Shown piece after piece: positions 7,474 to 15,969 of a DNA stretch of 42,249 nt. The notes under the pieces were generated by a model. The model had not been told where the DNA came from, made no database searches, and saw nothing but the letters and a program-made list of their open reading frames with translations. This stretch comes from Spirulina sp. CCY15215. Lineage in GTDB: Bacteria; Cyanobacteriota; Cyanobacteriia; Cyanobacteriales; Spirulinaceae. The stretch spans positions 1 to 42,249 of the forward strand of contig NZ_JACSWA010000433.1 in the NCBI RefSeq assembly GCF_016888125.1. The letters run 5' to 3'. The stretch's first letter is position 1, and every line of letters starts with the position of its first letter. Position numbers and translations under genes: made by a program.

Positions 7474-9108
7474 TTAAGATAATGGGGATGATTCAATTTT
7501 AAACTCCAAGACTTGACCCTGAGAACTGCCAAATTTGAGCTTAACCCCAGGTTCTAAAAGGACTTCTTGATGATGAACTTTTTGCCAGTTTTCCCCATCA
7601 GAAAGAAGCGTTCCATAGCGAGAAAAATCCCGTAAAAAATAACTCGGGGCGGATTTTGTCCCTAGAAATGTTTCTCGATAAAATATCTCTGCATGGTTTT
7701 GACTAACCCAACGTTCTTGAATCACCAGATCGTTATCGGGACGGCGACCTACTCGCATAAGTCCGCCTTGAATATCCCAGACCCGATCGCCTGGTCGGGA
7801 ATGCAAAGATGCTTTGGGAACAAGATTTTTTTTGCCCCCAGGTAAAACCGTAGGTAACTCAGTAATGCCTTCCCCGAGGGGTTTAATCAGTTCCCCCTCA
7901 AATTCTGGGTGCATATATAGGATCGGCAGGGTCCAAGTCGGTTGATTAAACTTATATAACGTGAGGAGATGCTGACGGGCGATGGCCACGGCGCGATCGA
8001 TGGACATTCGATCGGAAAGAGCCTCGGTAAACACCTGAATAAAACTTAAAGCCTCCCGATCGGCGATCGCATCTCGCATCCCCAAAACCGCCGGAACCCC
8101 ATGATGAATCAGCACCTCCGCTAAACTGCTGCGGGGAATAGTACGACCGGCAATGCTTTCAGGTTGCGCCCCCCAACAGGCATTAAAAACCGCAAGGACG
8201 ATTTGGGTTCTCACTAAAACTTGTGCCAGTTCCGTGCCATTAATAGTGGCATTGGGACGCAAAAAGAGAGAGCCTCCATCTGGGGCGGTAACACCATGAC
8301 CGGCATAGAAAAAGACATTGTAAATCCCTTTTTCCAAGGCTGTCACCAATTCGGCGGGGGTAGGTTGCAAGAGAACATCAACGCGAGGGGGAACTGGAGA
8401 AAATGAACGTTGATAATTCACCTCTTCCGTCCGTTTTTCAATGGCTTCCGACAGCGATCGCGCTTCTTCTTGTAATTGTAGAGATTGATGATTCTCTACA
8501 TCACTTTCACCCAAAACTAACAAAATATTCAATCGGTCGTGCGATCGCTGGGGAGTAAGAGGATCTACATCGCTAGTGGTACGACTGAATAAAAATTGAC
8601 GATTGAGAGAAATAGATTGCTTGCCAGGGGCAGGCTGGATGATTTCCCAAGGTAGAGGAATTAAATGAGGGTCGCGAATATCGAGACGAAAGCGCAAGGG
8701 TTTATTTTGACCGATAGCAATGCCCCGACTTTGGGACCAACTATTACGGATCGATCCCTGTAATAACCAATTCCAAAGATCGATGCCCAAATTTTGCATT
8801 AAGCGCCCACTATAGTTACCTGCGGAGATATCGGGATCTGTGGGAGAGTTAAAAAGTTCTGAGGCTATTTTCGGAGCAATATATTCTTCTGAGGATCCCA
8901 CGAGGGGAATGTGCAAATGTTCTTGTAAAGAAAACATTTCTTGCCAGGCCAACCATTGCTGGGTCATACGGGCCGGCCAAATACTGTCATGGTGAACGTA
9001 CCCTCCCGGTAGAGGGGCATGGAGAACCCAGATCGCATAATTTTCCTTTCCGGCTGCGAGTAGGCGATCTACCGCCAAACTCAAACACGGACTTTGCTCT
9101 CGAAACAT
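7474..9108 (-). CDS. CHAT-domain (caspase-like) protein with C-terminal FHA domain, 544 aa
   Basis: Residues of about 190-400 form a CHAT domain with both catalytic residues: His271 in FFYAGHGV and Cys311 in FNACWGAQ. The CHAT class is related to caspases and separases and usually cleaves proteins. Residues of about 445-535 form an FHA domain: MRVGRRPDNDLVI, then WVSQNHAEI (Ser469, Asn471, His472) and a YGT loop, which together give the phosphothreonine-binding surface. The first 180 residues contain conserved IPLPWEII-type segments often seen before CHAT domains. The start is ATG 9108; a GTG at 9117 is an alternative. The neighbouring convergent kinase is an obvious candidate to make the phosphothreonine that the FHA reads, an inference from position. 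No obvious substrate gene is adjacent. Confidence 0.9.
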   Translation of the reverse strand: MFREQSPCLSLAVDRLLAAGKENYAIWVLHAPLPGGYVHHDSIWPARMTQQWLAWQEMFSLQEHLHIPLVGSSEEYIAPKIASELFNSPTDPDISAGNYSGRLMQNLGIDLWNWLLQGSIRNSWSQSRGIAIGQNKPLRFRLDIRDPHLIPLPWEIIQPAPGKQSISLNRQFLFSRTTSDVDPLTPQRSHDRLNILLVLGESDVENHQSLQLQEEARSLSEAIEKRTEEVNYQRSFSPVPPRVDVLLQPTPAELVTALEKGIYNVFFYAGHGVTAPDGGSLFLRPNATINGTELAQVLVRTQIVLAVFNACWGAQPESIAGRTIPRSSLAEVLIHHGVPAVLGMRDAIADREALSFIQVFTEALSDRMSIDRAVAIARQHLLTLYKFNQPTWTLPILYMHPEFEGELIKPLGEGITELPTVLPGGKKNLVPKASLHSRPGDRVWDIQGGLMRVGRRPDNDLVIQERWVSQNHAEIFYRETFLGTKSAPSYFLRDFSRYGTLLSDGENWQKVHHQEVLLEPGVKLKFGSSQGQVLEFKIESSPLS

Positions 9109-9158
9109 TCCCACCACATTTGTCGATGCAACGATCTACTATATCAAGTTTTCCGGGA

Positions 9159-9205
9159 CTCAAGGCGATCGCTCCGATAGAAACTTCTCTGGCGATCGCC
9201 TTGGG
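9159..9205. terminator. HIP1-based inverted repeat after the mscS pair
   Basis: CAAGGCGATCGC at 9161-9172 is perfectly complementary to GCGATCGCCTTG at 9192-9203, and the stem can extend by two more pairs. It lies between the end of the mscS operon and the start of the CHAT gene, both on the minus strand. It may terminate the mscS transcript, but there is no T-tract. Confidence 0.35.
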
Positions 9206-9255
9206 ACTACTTTTGATAATTGAGGGTTGAGGGTTAACTTTCGTTTCGATCCTGA

Positions 9256-10392
9256 TTAAATGGTGACAGGAGATTCAACATAAATGGTTGGTTCTTGTAT
9301 TATGAAAGCGATTTTTTGTTCTGCTAATTCCTGAGAAATTTTCTCATTGGCAATTTCCAGCAAGCGCTTGCGTAAATCGAGAGAATCCTGATAAGACCCA
9401 AGAATAAAAAAGCTAACTCGCCCTCGAGTTCCTTGTTTATCTTCAGGTTGAAAAATATTTATTCTTGTGCTGCCTGGATCGATACCAAATAAAGTATTTG
9501 TACTGTCTTTCACGACTTGTTCGACAAGAGCCTGTTCCCGTTCATCTAATATTTTAGGGAAATCTAGATAGAGCAAAACCATAACTTTTTTACCTCGGCT
9601 GATGTTCTCAATATCTTTATTGGCCATAATAGAATTGGGAATAATCAGTAAGGTATTTTTGGCAGGTAAACGTACTTTTGTCGATCGCAAACCAATGGAT
9701 TCAACACGCCCAAAAACATCTGGAGCCTGAACATTCAAATTGACGCGAATGTATTCTCCAGGAGAATAAGGACGATCTAAATAAATAACAATCGTACCCA
9801 GTAATTGTTCGAGGGTTTTTTGAGCAGCAAAGGCGATCGCGATACCTCCAATACCTAAACCTGCCAACAATCCAAATAAGTTTACATTTTGACTTTGGGC
9901 AAAAGCAACCACTGCAAAAAAACCAATGAAAGCATTAGCAATAGTTTCAACAACCAGGAGTAATTCATCCACTTCTAAACCAATTTGGCGGATGATATTA
10001 ATGCCATAAACCAGTACAAATTGGTGAAATAAGCGAGAGACTAGCCATGCAATACTGGCGATGGTTGCTAAATCGAAGAAAAACTGTAAAAAATCGTAAA
10101 GTCCCCGGTAGTCTTGTAACAATTCAGCAGAGACTGATATTAAAATAAAAGTTCCTGCCATTCTTAAAAGGTCTTCAATTGGGACCATCAGGTTTTGATA
10201 AATATCGGCTACTTGCTGCGGTGAAATTCGTCGCACGATCGAGGCTGTAAAAGAAGGAGTATAGCGTCCGATCAGTATTGACAAAAGGACAAAAATCAGA
10301 AAAATACCCAACTGAATGCCAAATTGGAGCAGAAATTTTTGTGTTTCTTCGTCAAATTGTAACCAGTCTTGTAGAATAACTAAAATATCCAT
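9256..10392 (-). CDS. MscS-family mechanosensitive channel, 378 aa
   Basis: Three to four hydrophobic helices occupy the first 200 residues. The last is the Gly/Ala-rich pore helix GLLAGLGIGGIAIAFAAQKT, followed by LEQLLGTIVIYLDRPYSPGEYI, the MscS signature. A beta domain (GRVESIGLRSTKVR, then LLIIPNSIMANKDIEN) and a cytoplasmic vestibule complete the protein. MscS channels release solutes on hypo-osmotic shock at the inner membrane. The start is ATG 10392. It is the second gene of a pair, 9 bp downstream of a shorter paralogue, and probably translated from one mRNA. Confidence 0.92.
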   Translation of the reverse strand: MDILVILQDWLQFDEETQKFLLQFGIQLGIFLIFVLLSILIGRYTPSFTASIVRRISPQQVADIYQNLMVPIEDLLRMAGTFILISVSAELLQDYRGLYDFLQFFFDLATIASIAWLVSRLFHQFVLVYGINIIRQIGLEVDELLLVVETIANAFIGFFAVVAFAQSQNVNLFGLLAGLGIGGIAIAFAAQKTLEQLLGTIVIYLDRPYSPGEYIRVNLNVQAPDVFGRVESIGLRSTKVRLPAKNTLLIIPNSIMANKDIENISRGKKVMVLLYLDFPKILDEREQALVEQVVKDSTNTLFGIDPGSTRINIFQPEDKQGTRGRVSFFILGSYQDSLDLRKRLLEIANEKISQELAEQKIAFIIQEPTIYVESPVTI

Positions 10393-10401
10393 GAAATTTG
10401 T

Positions 10402-11412
10402 TTAAATTGTGATCGGAGATTCAATTTCAATCGTTTTGTCTTCAATTTCAAAAACGACTTTATAATCATTTAACTGTCGCCTAATATTTTGGCAGGCAAT
10501 ATCGAGTAACTGGCGGCGAAAGTCAATAGAAACTTGCCCAGAACCGAGAATAAAAAAGGCTATTTGCGCTTCTGTTTTGCGAGACTCTTTGTTTTCTCCT
10601 GCATCCTTAAAAGTGACTCTCGTACTGCGAGGATCGATGCCGAGAATATCTCGCGTGCTTTCTATAATAACTTGTTCGATCAGTGCTTTTTCCCGTTCGG
10701 GAATAACTTGTTCAAACGCCAAGTGAAGCAGAGAAATGATTTTTTGTGCTTCTGTAAAGTTTTCAATATTAACTTGGGTTAAACGGTTATTGGGAATAAC
10801 AACAATTGTGCCTTTGCCTGAAGTTCTGATTTTCGTAGAACGCAAGCCAATAGATTCAACTCGTCCGAATAAGCCATCGGGAAGTCCAATATAATCATCA
10901 ATAACAAAAGGGCGATCGACTAATAAGACAATACCTCCTAAAATTTGTTCTAAGGTTTTCTGAGCAGCAAAAGCAACCGCTAATCCACCAACACCCAAAC
11001 TAGCCAATAAGCCAAAAATATTAATTCGATGGGTTTGGGCAAAGGCAATAATAACAACCAAGACAATCGCTGAATTGGCTATGAATTTAAGCGCGATTAA
11101 AAGTCCTGAATTTAATTTACGATTGCTTTTGGCAACAGAACCGACCAGATAATTTTCAAAAAATCGGGCGAAGAGTTTCGATCCCACCCAAATTAAACCG
11201 GCACAAATCAGTAAACTCAAAGGAAGATCCCAGAAAAATCTTTGTCCCTTGAGAAAAGTTCTCGGAGGTCCGTAAAGAATGAAGAGATCGATAATACTCA
11301 GTAAAACAATGCCTAGCAACCTGCCTTGATAGGGAAAAATTACCGCACGATAAAGACTTTGCTGAGGGGGTTGTAAAAATTTGTTTTGTAATAATGTACT
11401 TGATTCAGACAT
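10402..11412 (-). CDS. MscS-family mechanosensitive channel, shorter paralogue, 336 aa
   Basis: It has the same architecture as the following gene with fewer N-terminal membrane segments. The pore helix region is FGLLASLGVGGLAVAFAAQK, then LEQILGGIVLLVDRPFVIDDYI and FGRVESIGLRSTKIR, then VVIPNNRLTQVNIENF. The two proteins align through the pore, beta domain and C-terminus; both end in an IE/VESPITI-like segment, so this looks like a tandem duplication followed by divergence. It is first in the operon (minus strand) and divergent from mnmE across 73 bp. The pair could form separate channels or mixed heptamers; the sequence does not decide. Confidence 0.92.
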   Translation of the reverse strand: MSESSTLLQNKFLQPPQQSLYRAVIFPYQGRLLGIVLLSIIDLFILYGPPRTFLKGQRFFWDLPLSLLICAGLIWVGSKLFARFFENYLVGSVAKSNRKLNSGLLIALKFIANSAIVLVVIIAFAQTHRINIFGLLASLGVGGLAVAFAAQKTLEQILGGIVLLVDRPFVIDDYIGLPDGLFGRVESIGLRSTKIRTSGKGTIVVIPNNRLTQVNIENFTEAQKIISLLHLAFEQVIPEREKALIEQVIIESTRDILGIDPRSTRVTFKDAGENKESRKTEAQIAFFILGSGQVSIDFRRQLLDIACQNIRRQLNDYKVVFEIEDKTIEIESPITI

Positions 11413-11424
11413 AAAATATTGCCG

Positions 11425-11454
11425 TTCATAACTTTCCTAGTTTGTTATTATAAT
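11425..11454 (+). promoter_or_regulatory. Probable mnmE promoter
   Basis: A consensus -10 TATAAT (11449-11454) lies 18 bp after a weak -35 TTCATA (11425-11430), in the 73-bp divergent region between mscS and mnmE. Transcription would start near 11461, about 25 nt before the ATG. Confidence 0.45.
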
Positions 11455-11485
11455 GCCATAAAAGACATGATTCTGGGGAAAAGAA

Positions 11486-12868
11486 ATGCCGGATTCACCA
11501 ACCCAAGGAGAAACGATCGCGGCGATCGCCACGGCGGTTGTTCCCGAACAAGGGAGTATTGGCATTGTGAGATTATCCGGCGCACAAGCGTTAGAAATTG
11601 CCCAAGAGATTTTTTACGCCCCAGGTAAGCAACAATGGCAGAGTCATCGCATTCTCTACGGTAGGATCTGCCACCCGCAAACCGGGAAACAGATTGACGA
11701 AGCACTGCTGTTAATCATGTTGGCACCGCGATCGTTCACCCGCGAAGATGTGGTGGAATTCCACTGTCACGGGGGCATGATTCCAGTACAGCAAGTTCTG
11801 CAACTCTGCCTTGAATGCGGGGCAAAATTGGCACAACCGGGGGAATTTACCCTGCGTGCTTTTCTCAACGGCAGAATTGACCTCACCCAAGCGGAGAGTG
11901 TTGCCGATATTGTTGGGGCGCGATCGCCGCAAGCTGCTCAAATTGCCCTGGCTGGGTTACAGGGAAAATTAGCAACTCCGATTCGCCAATTGCGGCAAAA
12001 TTGTTTGGATATTCTCGCAGAAGTAGAAGCCAGGATTGATTTTGAGGACGATTTACCGCCTTTAAATGAAGAGGAAATTCGCGATCGCCTGCAACTTGTG
12101 CAAACAGAAGTTAAACATATTCTCGCCACAGCCGATCGCGGGCAACTCCTTCGCAGTGGCTTAAAAGTCGCCATCGTTGGTGCGCCTAATGTGGGAAAAT
12201 CCAGCTTACTCAACGCTTGGAGTCGCAGCGATCGCGCCATTGTCACGGATCTTCCCGGTACGACGCGGGATGTGGTGGAATCAAATCTCATTGTTGGGGG
12301 AATTCCCGTGCAGGTTTTAGATACTGCGGGCATTCGCGCAACCGAGGATACCGTAGAGAAAATCGGTGTTGCGCGATCGCAAAAAGCCGCCCGAGAAGCG
12401 GATCTCGTCCTCCTCACCCTCGATGCCCGCCAGGGTTGGACCAATGCCGAGGCCGAGATTTACGCCTTAGTCAAGCATCGCCCTCTGATCCTGATTATCA
12501 ACAAAATCGATCTCGCCCCCCCCGATCGCGTCACCTATCCCCCGGAAATCGAGCGTATTGCCTGGACTTGCGCCATCGGCGATCGGGGACTCGATCGCCT
12601 AGAAGCAGCCATTCTCGAAACCATCAAAAGCGAAAATTTAACCGCCGCGAACCTCGATCTAGCCATCAACCAAAGACAAGAGGCGGCTTTAACCCGAGTT
12701 AAAACCGCCCTAGAATGCGTTCAAAATACGATTGAACAGAATCTTCCCCTGGACTTTTGGACCATCGACCTACGGGATGCCATTCGCACCCTAGGAGAAA
12801 TTACCGGAGAAGATGTCACCGAATCCGTATTAGAGCGGATTTTCAGTCGCTTTTGTATTGGTAAATAA
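11486..12868 (+). CDS. mnmE: tRNA modification GTPase MnmE (TrmE), 460 aa
   Basis: MnmE works with MnmG (GidA) to place the (carboxymethyl)aminomethyl group on the wobble uridine of certain tRNAs. The N-terminal domain starts with the [10 protein letters not shown] segment and [10 protein letters not shown], the formyl-tetrahydrofolate-binding fold. The central helical domain is interrupted by a G domain with P-loop GAPNVGKSS, switch LPGTTRD, DTAGIR and NKIDL. The C-terminus ends in the diagnostic CIGK, whose Cys is needed for modification. Length is standard for the family. ATG 11486 follows GGGGAAAAGAA. The gene is transcribed toward murA, with an 85-bp inverted-repeat element in between. 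Confidence 0.97.
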   Translation: MPDSPTQGETIAAIATAVVPEQGSIGIVRLSGAQALEIAQEIFYAPGKQQWQSHRILYGRICHPQTGKQIDEALLLIMLAPRSFTREDVVEFHCHGGMIPVQQVLQLCLECGAKLAQPGEFTLRAFLNGRIDLTQAESVADIVGARSPQAAQIALAGLQGKLATPIRQLRQNCLDILAEVEARIDFEDDLPPLNEEEIRDRLQLVQTEVKHILATADRGQLLRSGLKVAIVGAPNVGKSSLLNAWSRSDRAIVTDLPGTTRDVVESNLIVGGIPVQVLDTAGIRATEDTVEKIGVARSQKAAREADLVLLTLDARQGWTNAEAEIYALVKHRPLILIINKIDLAPPDRVTYPPEIERIAWTCAIGDRGLDRLEAAILETIKSENLTAANLDLAINQRQEAALTRVKTALECVQNTIEQNLPLDFWTIDLRDAIRTLGEITGEDVTESVLERIFSRFCIGK

Positions 12869-12875
12869 CTTTTAT

Positions 12876-12960
12876 TAGGACTTACGCATAAGCGGGCAAG
12901 ATGCCCGCACTACCATGACAAGAAAATACAGTAGTTCGCTCCCTAGCTGCGTAAGTCCTA
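12876..12960. mobile_element. 85-bp MITE-like element with 13-bp terminal inverted repeats
   Basis: TAGGACTTACGCA at 12876-12888 is perfectly repeated in inverse as TGCGTAAGTCCTA at 12948-12960. Ends of this type, bounded by TA, are common in non-autonomous IS630/Tc1-like elements of cyanobacteria. The inside carries a second hairpin, GCGGGCA/TGCCCGC at 12892-12908, and no coding capacity. It sits between the convergent mnmE and murA genes, 5 bp from the murA stop codon, and may also act as their terminator. Confidence 0.75.
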
Positions 12961-12965
12961 TTTTA

Positions 12966-14333
12966 TTACCAATTTCCCGTCACTCGTTCCACTTTTGCAC
13001 CCAATTTGCGGAGTTTTCCTTCCAAATTTTCGTAACCGCGATCGAGATGATGTAACCCTTTGACCAGGGTTTCGCCATCCGCCGCCAAACCCGCCAAAAC
13101 TAGGGCAGCAGAGGCTCGCAAATCTGTCCCCGAGACGGGAGCCCCCGAGAGCATGGGAACACCGCGAATAATGGCATTTTCCCCCTTAATGCGAACATCT
13201 GCCCCCATGCGAACCAACTCGGGAACGTGACCCATACGATTTTCAAACACGGTTTCTGAGACGACGCTATTGCCCTCACTCAAGCTCAACAAGGTCATAA
13301 ATTGAGCCTGCATATCCGTGGGAAAACCGGGATAGGGAAGAGTCGCAATATCCGTTGCTTGCAGTTCTCCCGGTATAATTCGCAGACGATTGGGTTCCTC
13401 AAAGATAATCTCCGACCCGATTTCCCTTAACTTGGCAATGACTGGGGTTAAATGCTCGGGAATGACGGGAGAGAGCGAGATTTCCGACCCTGTAATTGCC
13501 CCTGCAACCAAAAATGTTCCGGTTTCAATGCGATCGGGAATGATGGAATAATCCGTCGTATGTAGCCTCGGAACCCCGACGATAATAATCGTATTGGTTC
13601 CCGCACCGCGAATCTTCGCCCCCATTGCCCGACAGAAGTTAGCCAGATCCGCAACCTCCGGCTCCTGGGCGGCGTTCTCGATGATGGTTTCCCCCTCAGC
13701 CAGGGTAGCAGCCATCATCAGGGTTTCTGTCGCGCCTACGCTAGGATAGTCGAGATAAATTTTTGCGCCTTTTAATTTACCACCACTGCCTTTGATATCG
13801 GCATAGACGATCCCGTGTTCGATGCGAACTTCCGCACCTAATGCCTGTAAGCCCCGGACGTGGAGATCCACGGGTCGCGCCCCGATCGCGCACCCTCCCG
13901 GTAAAGGCACTCGTGCCGATCCCAACCGCGCCACCAAAGAACCAATGACAAAAAAACTGGCTCGTAACTGAGAAACCAGTTCGTAGGGGGCTTTAGAAGT
14001 GGTGAGAGTGCTGGCATCGATATCGAGGGCATCTCCCCGTCGTTGCAACTTCACCCCGAGGGCTTCTAAAACCTGCCCCATTCTGTTGATGTCCGCCAAA
14101 GCAGGAACATTTCTGAGCCGACACTGTTCTGGACACAGTAATGCGCCTGCCATCAGGACAAGAGCGGAGTTTTTTGCGCCACTAATGCGAACATTCCCGC
14201 TTAGGGGTCTTCTGCCCCAAATACGAAGGGCTTCTTGCACTTCATCCCCGGAGGATTTGGCTTTGGTTTGGCTTAAAGAGGTATCGATCGCTCTGTTTTC
14301 CACAATTAGTTCAAGTTTTGCGAAGTTTTGCAA
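12966..14333 (-). CDS. murA: UDP-N-acetylglucosamine 1-carboxyvinyltransferase MurA, 455 aa
   Basis: MurA catalyses the first committed step of peptidoglycan synthesis, transferring enolpyruvyl from PEP to UDP-GlcNAc in the cytoplasm. The catalytic cysteine is present in [15 protein letters not shown] (Cys148 in this numbering, equivalent to Cys115 of E. coli), as is the substrate-binding SGAKNSAL. The rest follows the two-domain EPT fold, for example [11 protein letters not shown] and [15 protein letters not shown]. No ATG is available near the N-terminus. TTG at 14333 gives a leader of about 35 residues before [12 protein letters not shown] at 14303 is the other candidate, and neither has a good ribosome-binding site. 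Cyanobacterial homologues have variable leaders of this kind. The start is therefore uncertain; the function is not. Confidence 0.96.
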   Translation of the reverse strand: MQNFAKLELIVENRAIDTSLSQTKAKSSGDEVQEALRIWGRRPLSGNVRISGAKNSALVLMAGALLCPEQCRLRNVPALADINRMGQVLEALGVKLQRRGDALDIDASTLTTSKAPYELVSQLRASFFVIGSLVARLGSARVPLPGGCAIGARPVDLHVRGLQALGAEVRIEHGIVYADIKGSGGKLKGAKIYLDYPSVGATETLMMAATLAEGETIIENAAQEPEVADLANFCRAMGAKIRGAGTNTIIIVGVPRLHTTDYSIIPDRIETGTFLVAGAITGSEISLSPVIPEHLTPVIAKLREIGSEIIFEEPNRLRIIPGELQATDIATLPYPGFPTDMQAQFMTLLSLSEGNSVVSETVFENRMGHVPELVRMGADVRIKGENAIIRGVPMLSGAPVSGTDLRASAALVLAGLAADGETLVKGLHHLDRGYENLEGKLRKLGAKVERVTGNW

Positions 14334-14550
14334 TTTTTTTGTTTTGATATTACCAAAAAGATTGACAATTACCAGCTTAAATGGGTCATCTTGTCAGCAA
14401 TTCCTGAAAGAAGGCGACGATTTAGCGCAAAAACGGTATGTTCGATCTTATTTTTCTGCGATCGCCTCAAAAATTCTTTCCTTGCTTATTCTTTTTCTCA
14501 ATTATTACGAGAGATCGGGGTAATCTTGAAAAATTGTAATATTTGTGGCA

Positions 14551-14556
14551 TAATAC
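14551..14556 (+). promoter_or_regulatory. Probable -10 box of tRNA-Leu
   Basis: TAATAC lies 17 bp before the mature 5' end of the tRNA, with a possible TTGAAA (-35) 19 bp upstream. The rest of the 240 bp between murA and the tRNA shows nothing clear. Confidence 0.35.
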
Positions 14557-14573
14557 TAAATTGCATTTAACCT

Positions 14574-14658
14574 GCGGAACTGGCGGAATTGGTAGACGCG
14601 CTAGATTCAGGTTCTAGTGGGAGATAATCCTGTGCGAGTTCAAGTCTCGCGTTCCGCA
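14574..14658 (+). tRNA. tRNA-Leu, anticodon CAG
   Basis: The acceptor stem GCGGAAC pairs perfectly with GTTCCGC and is followed by discriminator A at 14658. The D arm contains AATTGGTAGACGC. The anticodon stem CTAGA/TCTAG encloses the loop TTCAGGT, giving anticodon CAG. A long class II variable arm and a T arm (GCGAG-TTCAAGT-CTCGC) follow. The 3' CCA is not encoded. Confidence 0.96.
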
Positions 14659-14683
14659 TTCCTTTTAAAACCTTGTTAATTAA

Positions 14684-14709
14684 TTGCGCTTTAGCGTAAG
14701 CAGTTTTTT
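14684..14709 (+). terminator. Possible intrinsic terminator of tRNA-Leu
   Basis: TTGCGC (14684-14689) pairs with GCGTAA (14694-14699), with one G-T pair, around a TTTA loop, and six T follow at 14704-14709. The stem is short. Confidence 0.4.
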
Positions 14710-14731
14710 CCGTTAGTTCTTTTGTATGTCC

Positions 14732-14770
14732 GATTTGCTTTACAGATTTGCTTTACAGATTTGCTTTACA
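14732..14770 (+). repeat. Three perfect 13-bp direct repeats upstream of hemE
   Basis: GATTTGCTTTACA occurs three times head to tail with no gap (14732-14744, 14745-14757, 14758-14770), ending 84 bp before the hemE ATG. Each unit carries a -35-like TTTACA. Confidence 0.9.
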
Positions 14771-14854
14771 ATGAGTTGTTCGGGTGTTTAGAATGAAAAG
14801 TTGCTAAAAAAATTAGTAAAAAAATTTAGTAAACCGAACACGGAGAATAAACAA

Positions 14855-15913
14855 ATGGGGGCAACCCAAGAACCGCTTTTGCTGCGCGTGGCTAAAGGAG
14901 AACAAGCCGATCGCACACCAGTCTGGATGATGCGGCAAGCTGGACGCTATATGAAAGTTTATCGAGATTTGCGCGACAAATACCCTAGTTTTCGAGAGCG
15001 ATCGGAAAATGCGGCTCTGGCGATTGAAATATCTCTACAACCTTGGCACGCCTTTCAGCCCGACGGCGTAATTATGTTTTCCGACATTCTTACCCCTTTA
15101 CCGGGCATTGGTATTCCCTTTGATATTGTGGAAAATAAGGGACCTGCGATCGATCCTCCCCTTCGCACCCAAGAACAAATTGACAAACTTCACCCCCTCG
15201 ATCCTGAATCGGCTCTACCCTTCGTCAAAAAGACCCTACAAACCTTGCGTCAGGAAGTGGGCAATGAATCCACGGTTTTAGGTTTTGTCGGCTCTCCTTG
15301 GACCCTAGCCGCCTATGCTGTAGAAGGGAAAAGCTCGAAAAACTACGCCATTATTAAAAAGATGGCCTTTTCCGAACCGGAAATCCTGCATAAACTGTTG
15401 AGTAAACTCGCCGAGGCGATCGCCACTTATGTGCGCTTTCAAATCGATAGCGGAGCGCAAATAGTACAATTATTCGATTCTTGGGCGGGACAACTTAGCC
15501 CCCAAGATTACGATACTTTTGCCCTGCCCTACCAACAATATATTGTCCGACGGGTGAAAGAAACTCATCCCGATACCCCTTTAATTCTTTATATTAGCGG
15601 CAGTGCTGGGGTTTTAGAGCGCATGGGACAATCGGGAGTTGATATCATCAGCGTAGACTGGACGGTAGATATGGCCAATGCCAGAAAGCGCCTCGGGTCA
15701 GAAATGAAAGTGCAAGGAAATATGGATCCTGGCGCTCTATTTGGTTCTCAAGATTTTATCCGCGATCGCATTCTCGATACCATTAAAAAAGCAGGACCTA
15801 CAGGGCATATCTTTAACCTCGGTCATGGTGTTTTACCAGGTACCCCAGAAGACAATGTTCGCTTCTTTTTTGAAACAGCAAAACAAGCGAATAAACTCCT
15901 GACTTTTGCCTAA
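14855..15913 (+). CDS. hemE: Uroporphyrinogen decarboxylase HemE, 352 aa
   Basis: HemE removes four acetate carboxyls from uroporphyrinogen III to give coproporphyrinogen III, the branch toward haem and chlorophyll. The signature [19 protein letters not shown] is at about residues 22-40, and the second active-site segment [18 protein letters not shown] follows. The C-terminal [19 protein letters not shown] is also typical. The start is decided by the ribosome-binding site: GGAGAA lies nine bases before ATG 14855, whereas a TTG at 14801 would add a lysine-rich leader. Length then matches the family. A hairpin follows the stop codon, and a 3 x 13-bp repeat lies upstream. Confidence 0.97.
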   Translation: MGATQEPLLLRVAKGEQADRTPVWMMRQAGRYMKVYRDLRDKYPSFRERSENAALAIEISLQPWHAFQPDGVIMFSDILTPLPGIGIPFDIVENKGPAIDPPLRTQEQIDKLHPLDPESALPFVKKTLQTLRQEVGNESTVLGFVGSPWTLAAYAVEGKSSKNYAIIKKMAFSEPEILHKLLSKLAEAIATYVRFQIDSGAQIVQLFDSWAGQLSPQDYDTFALPYQQYIVRRVKETHPDTPLILYISGSAGVLERMGQSGVDIISVDWTVDMANARKRLGSEMKVQGNMDPGALFGSQDFIRDRILDTIKKAGPTGHIFNLGHGVLPGTPEDNVRFFFETAKQANKLLTFA

Positions 15914-15925
15914 TTTTTGCCGTAG

Positions 15926-15944
15926 GGGTTTGGTCTCCAAACCC
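15926..15944. terminator. Hairpin after hemE
   Basis: GGGTTTGG (15926-15933) and CCAAACCC (15937-15944) form a perfect 8-bp stem with a TCT loop, 12 bp after the hemE stop. There is no T-run, so it may be an interspersed palindrome serving as an attenuator or RNA-stability element. Confidence 0.45.
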
Positions 15945-15969
15945 TTCATAATCAATTGTGGAACTGAAA

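Noticed and set aside
11938-12702. Long frames on both strands inside mnmE
   Set aside because: Arg/Ser/Pro-rich translations typical of alternative frames in a GC-rich gene; mnmE covers the whole stretch with all motifs.
13999-14523. 174-codon plus-strand frame over the 5' part of murA
   Set aside because: It lies antisense to a well-supported murA, has no family resemblance and no ribosome-binding site; it is a compositional shadow.
14732-14770. CRISPR-like repeat array
   Set aside because: The three 13-bp units are contiguous with no spacers and there are no cas genes nearby.
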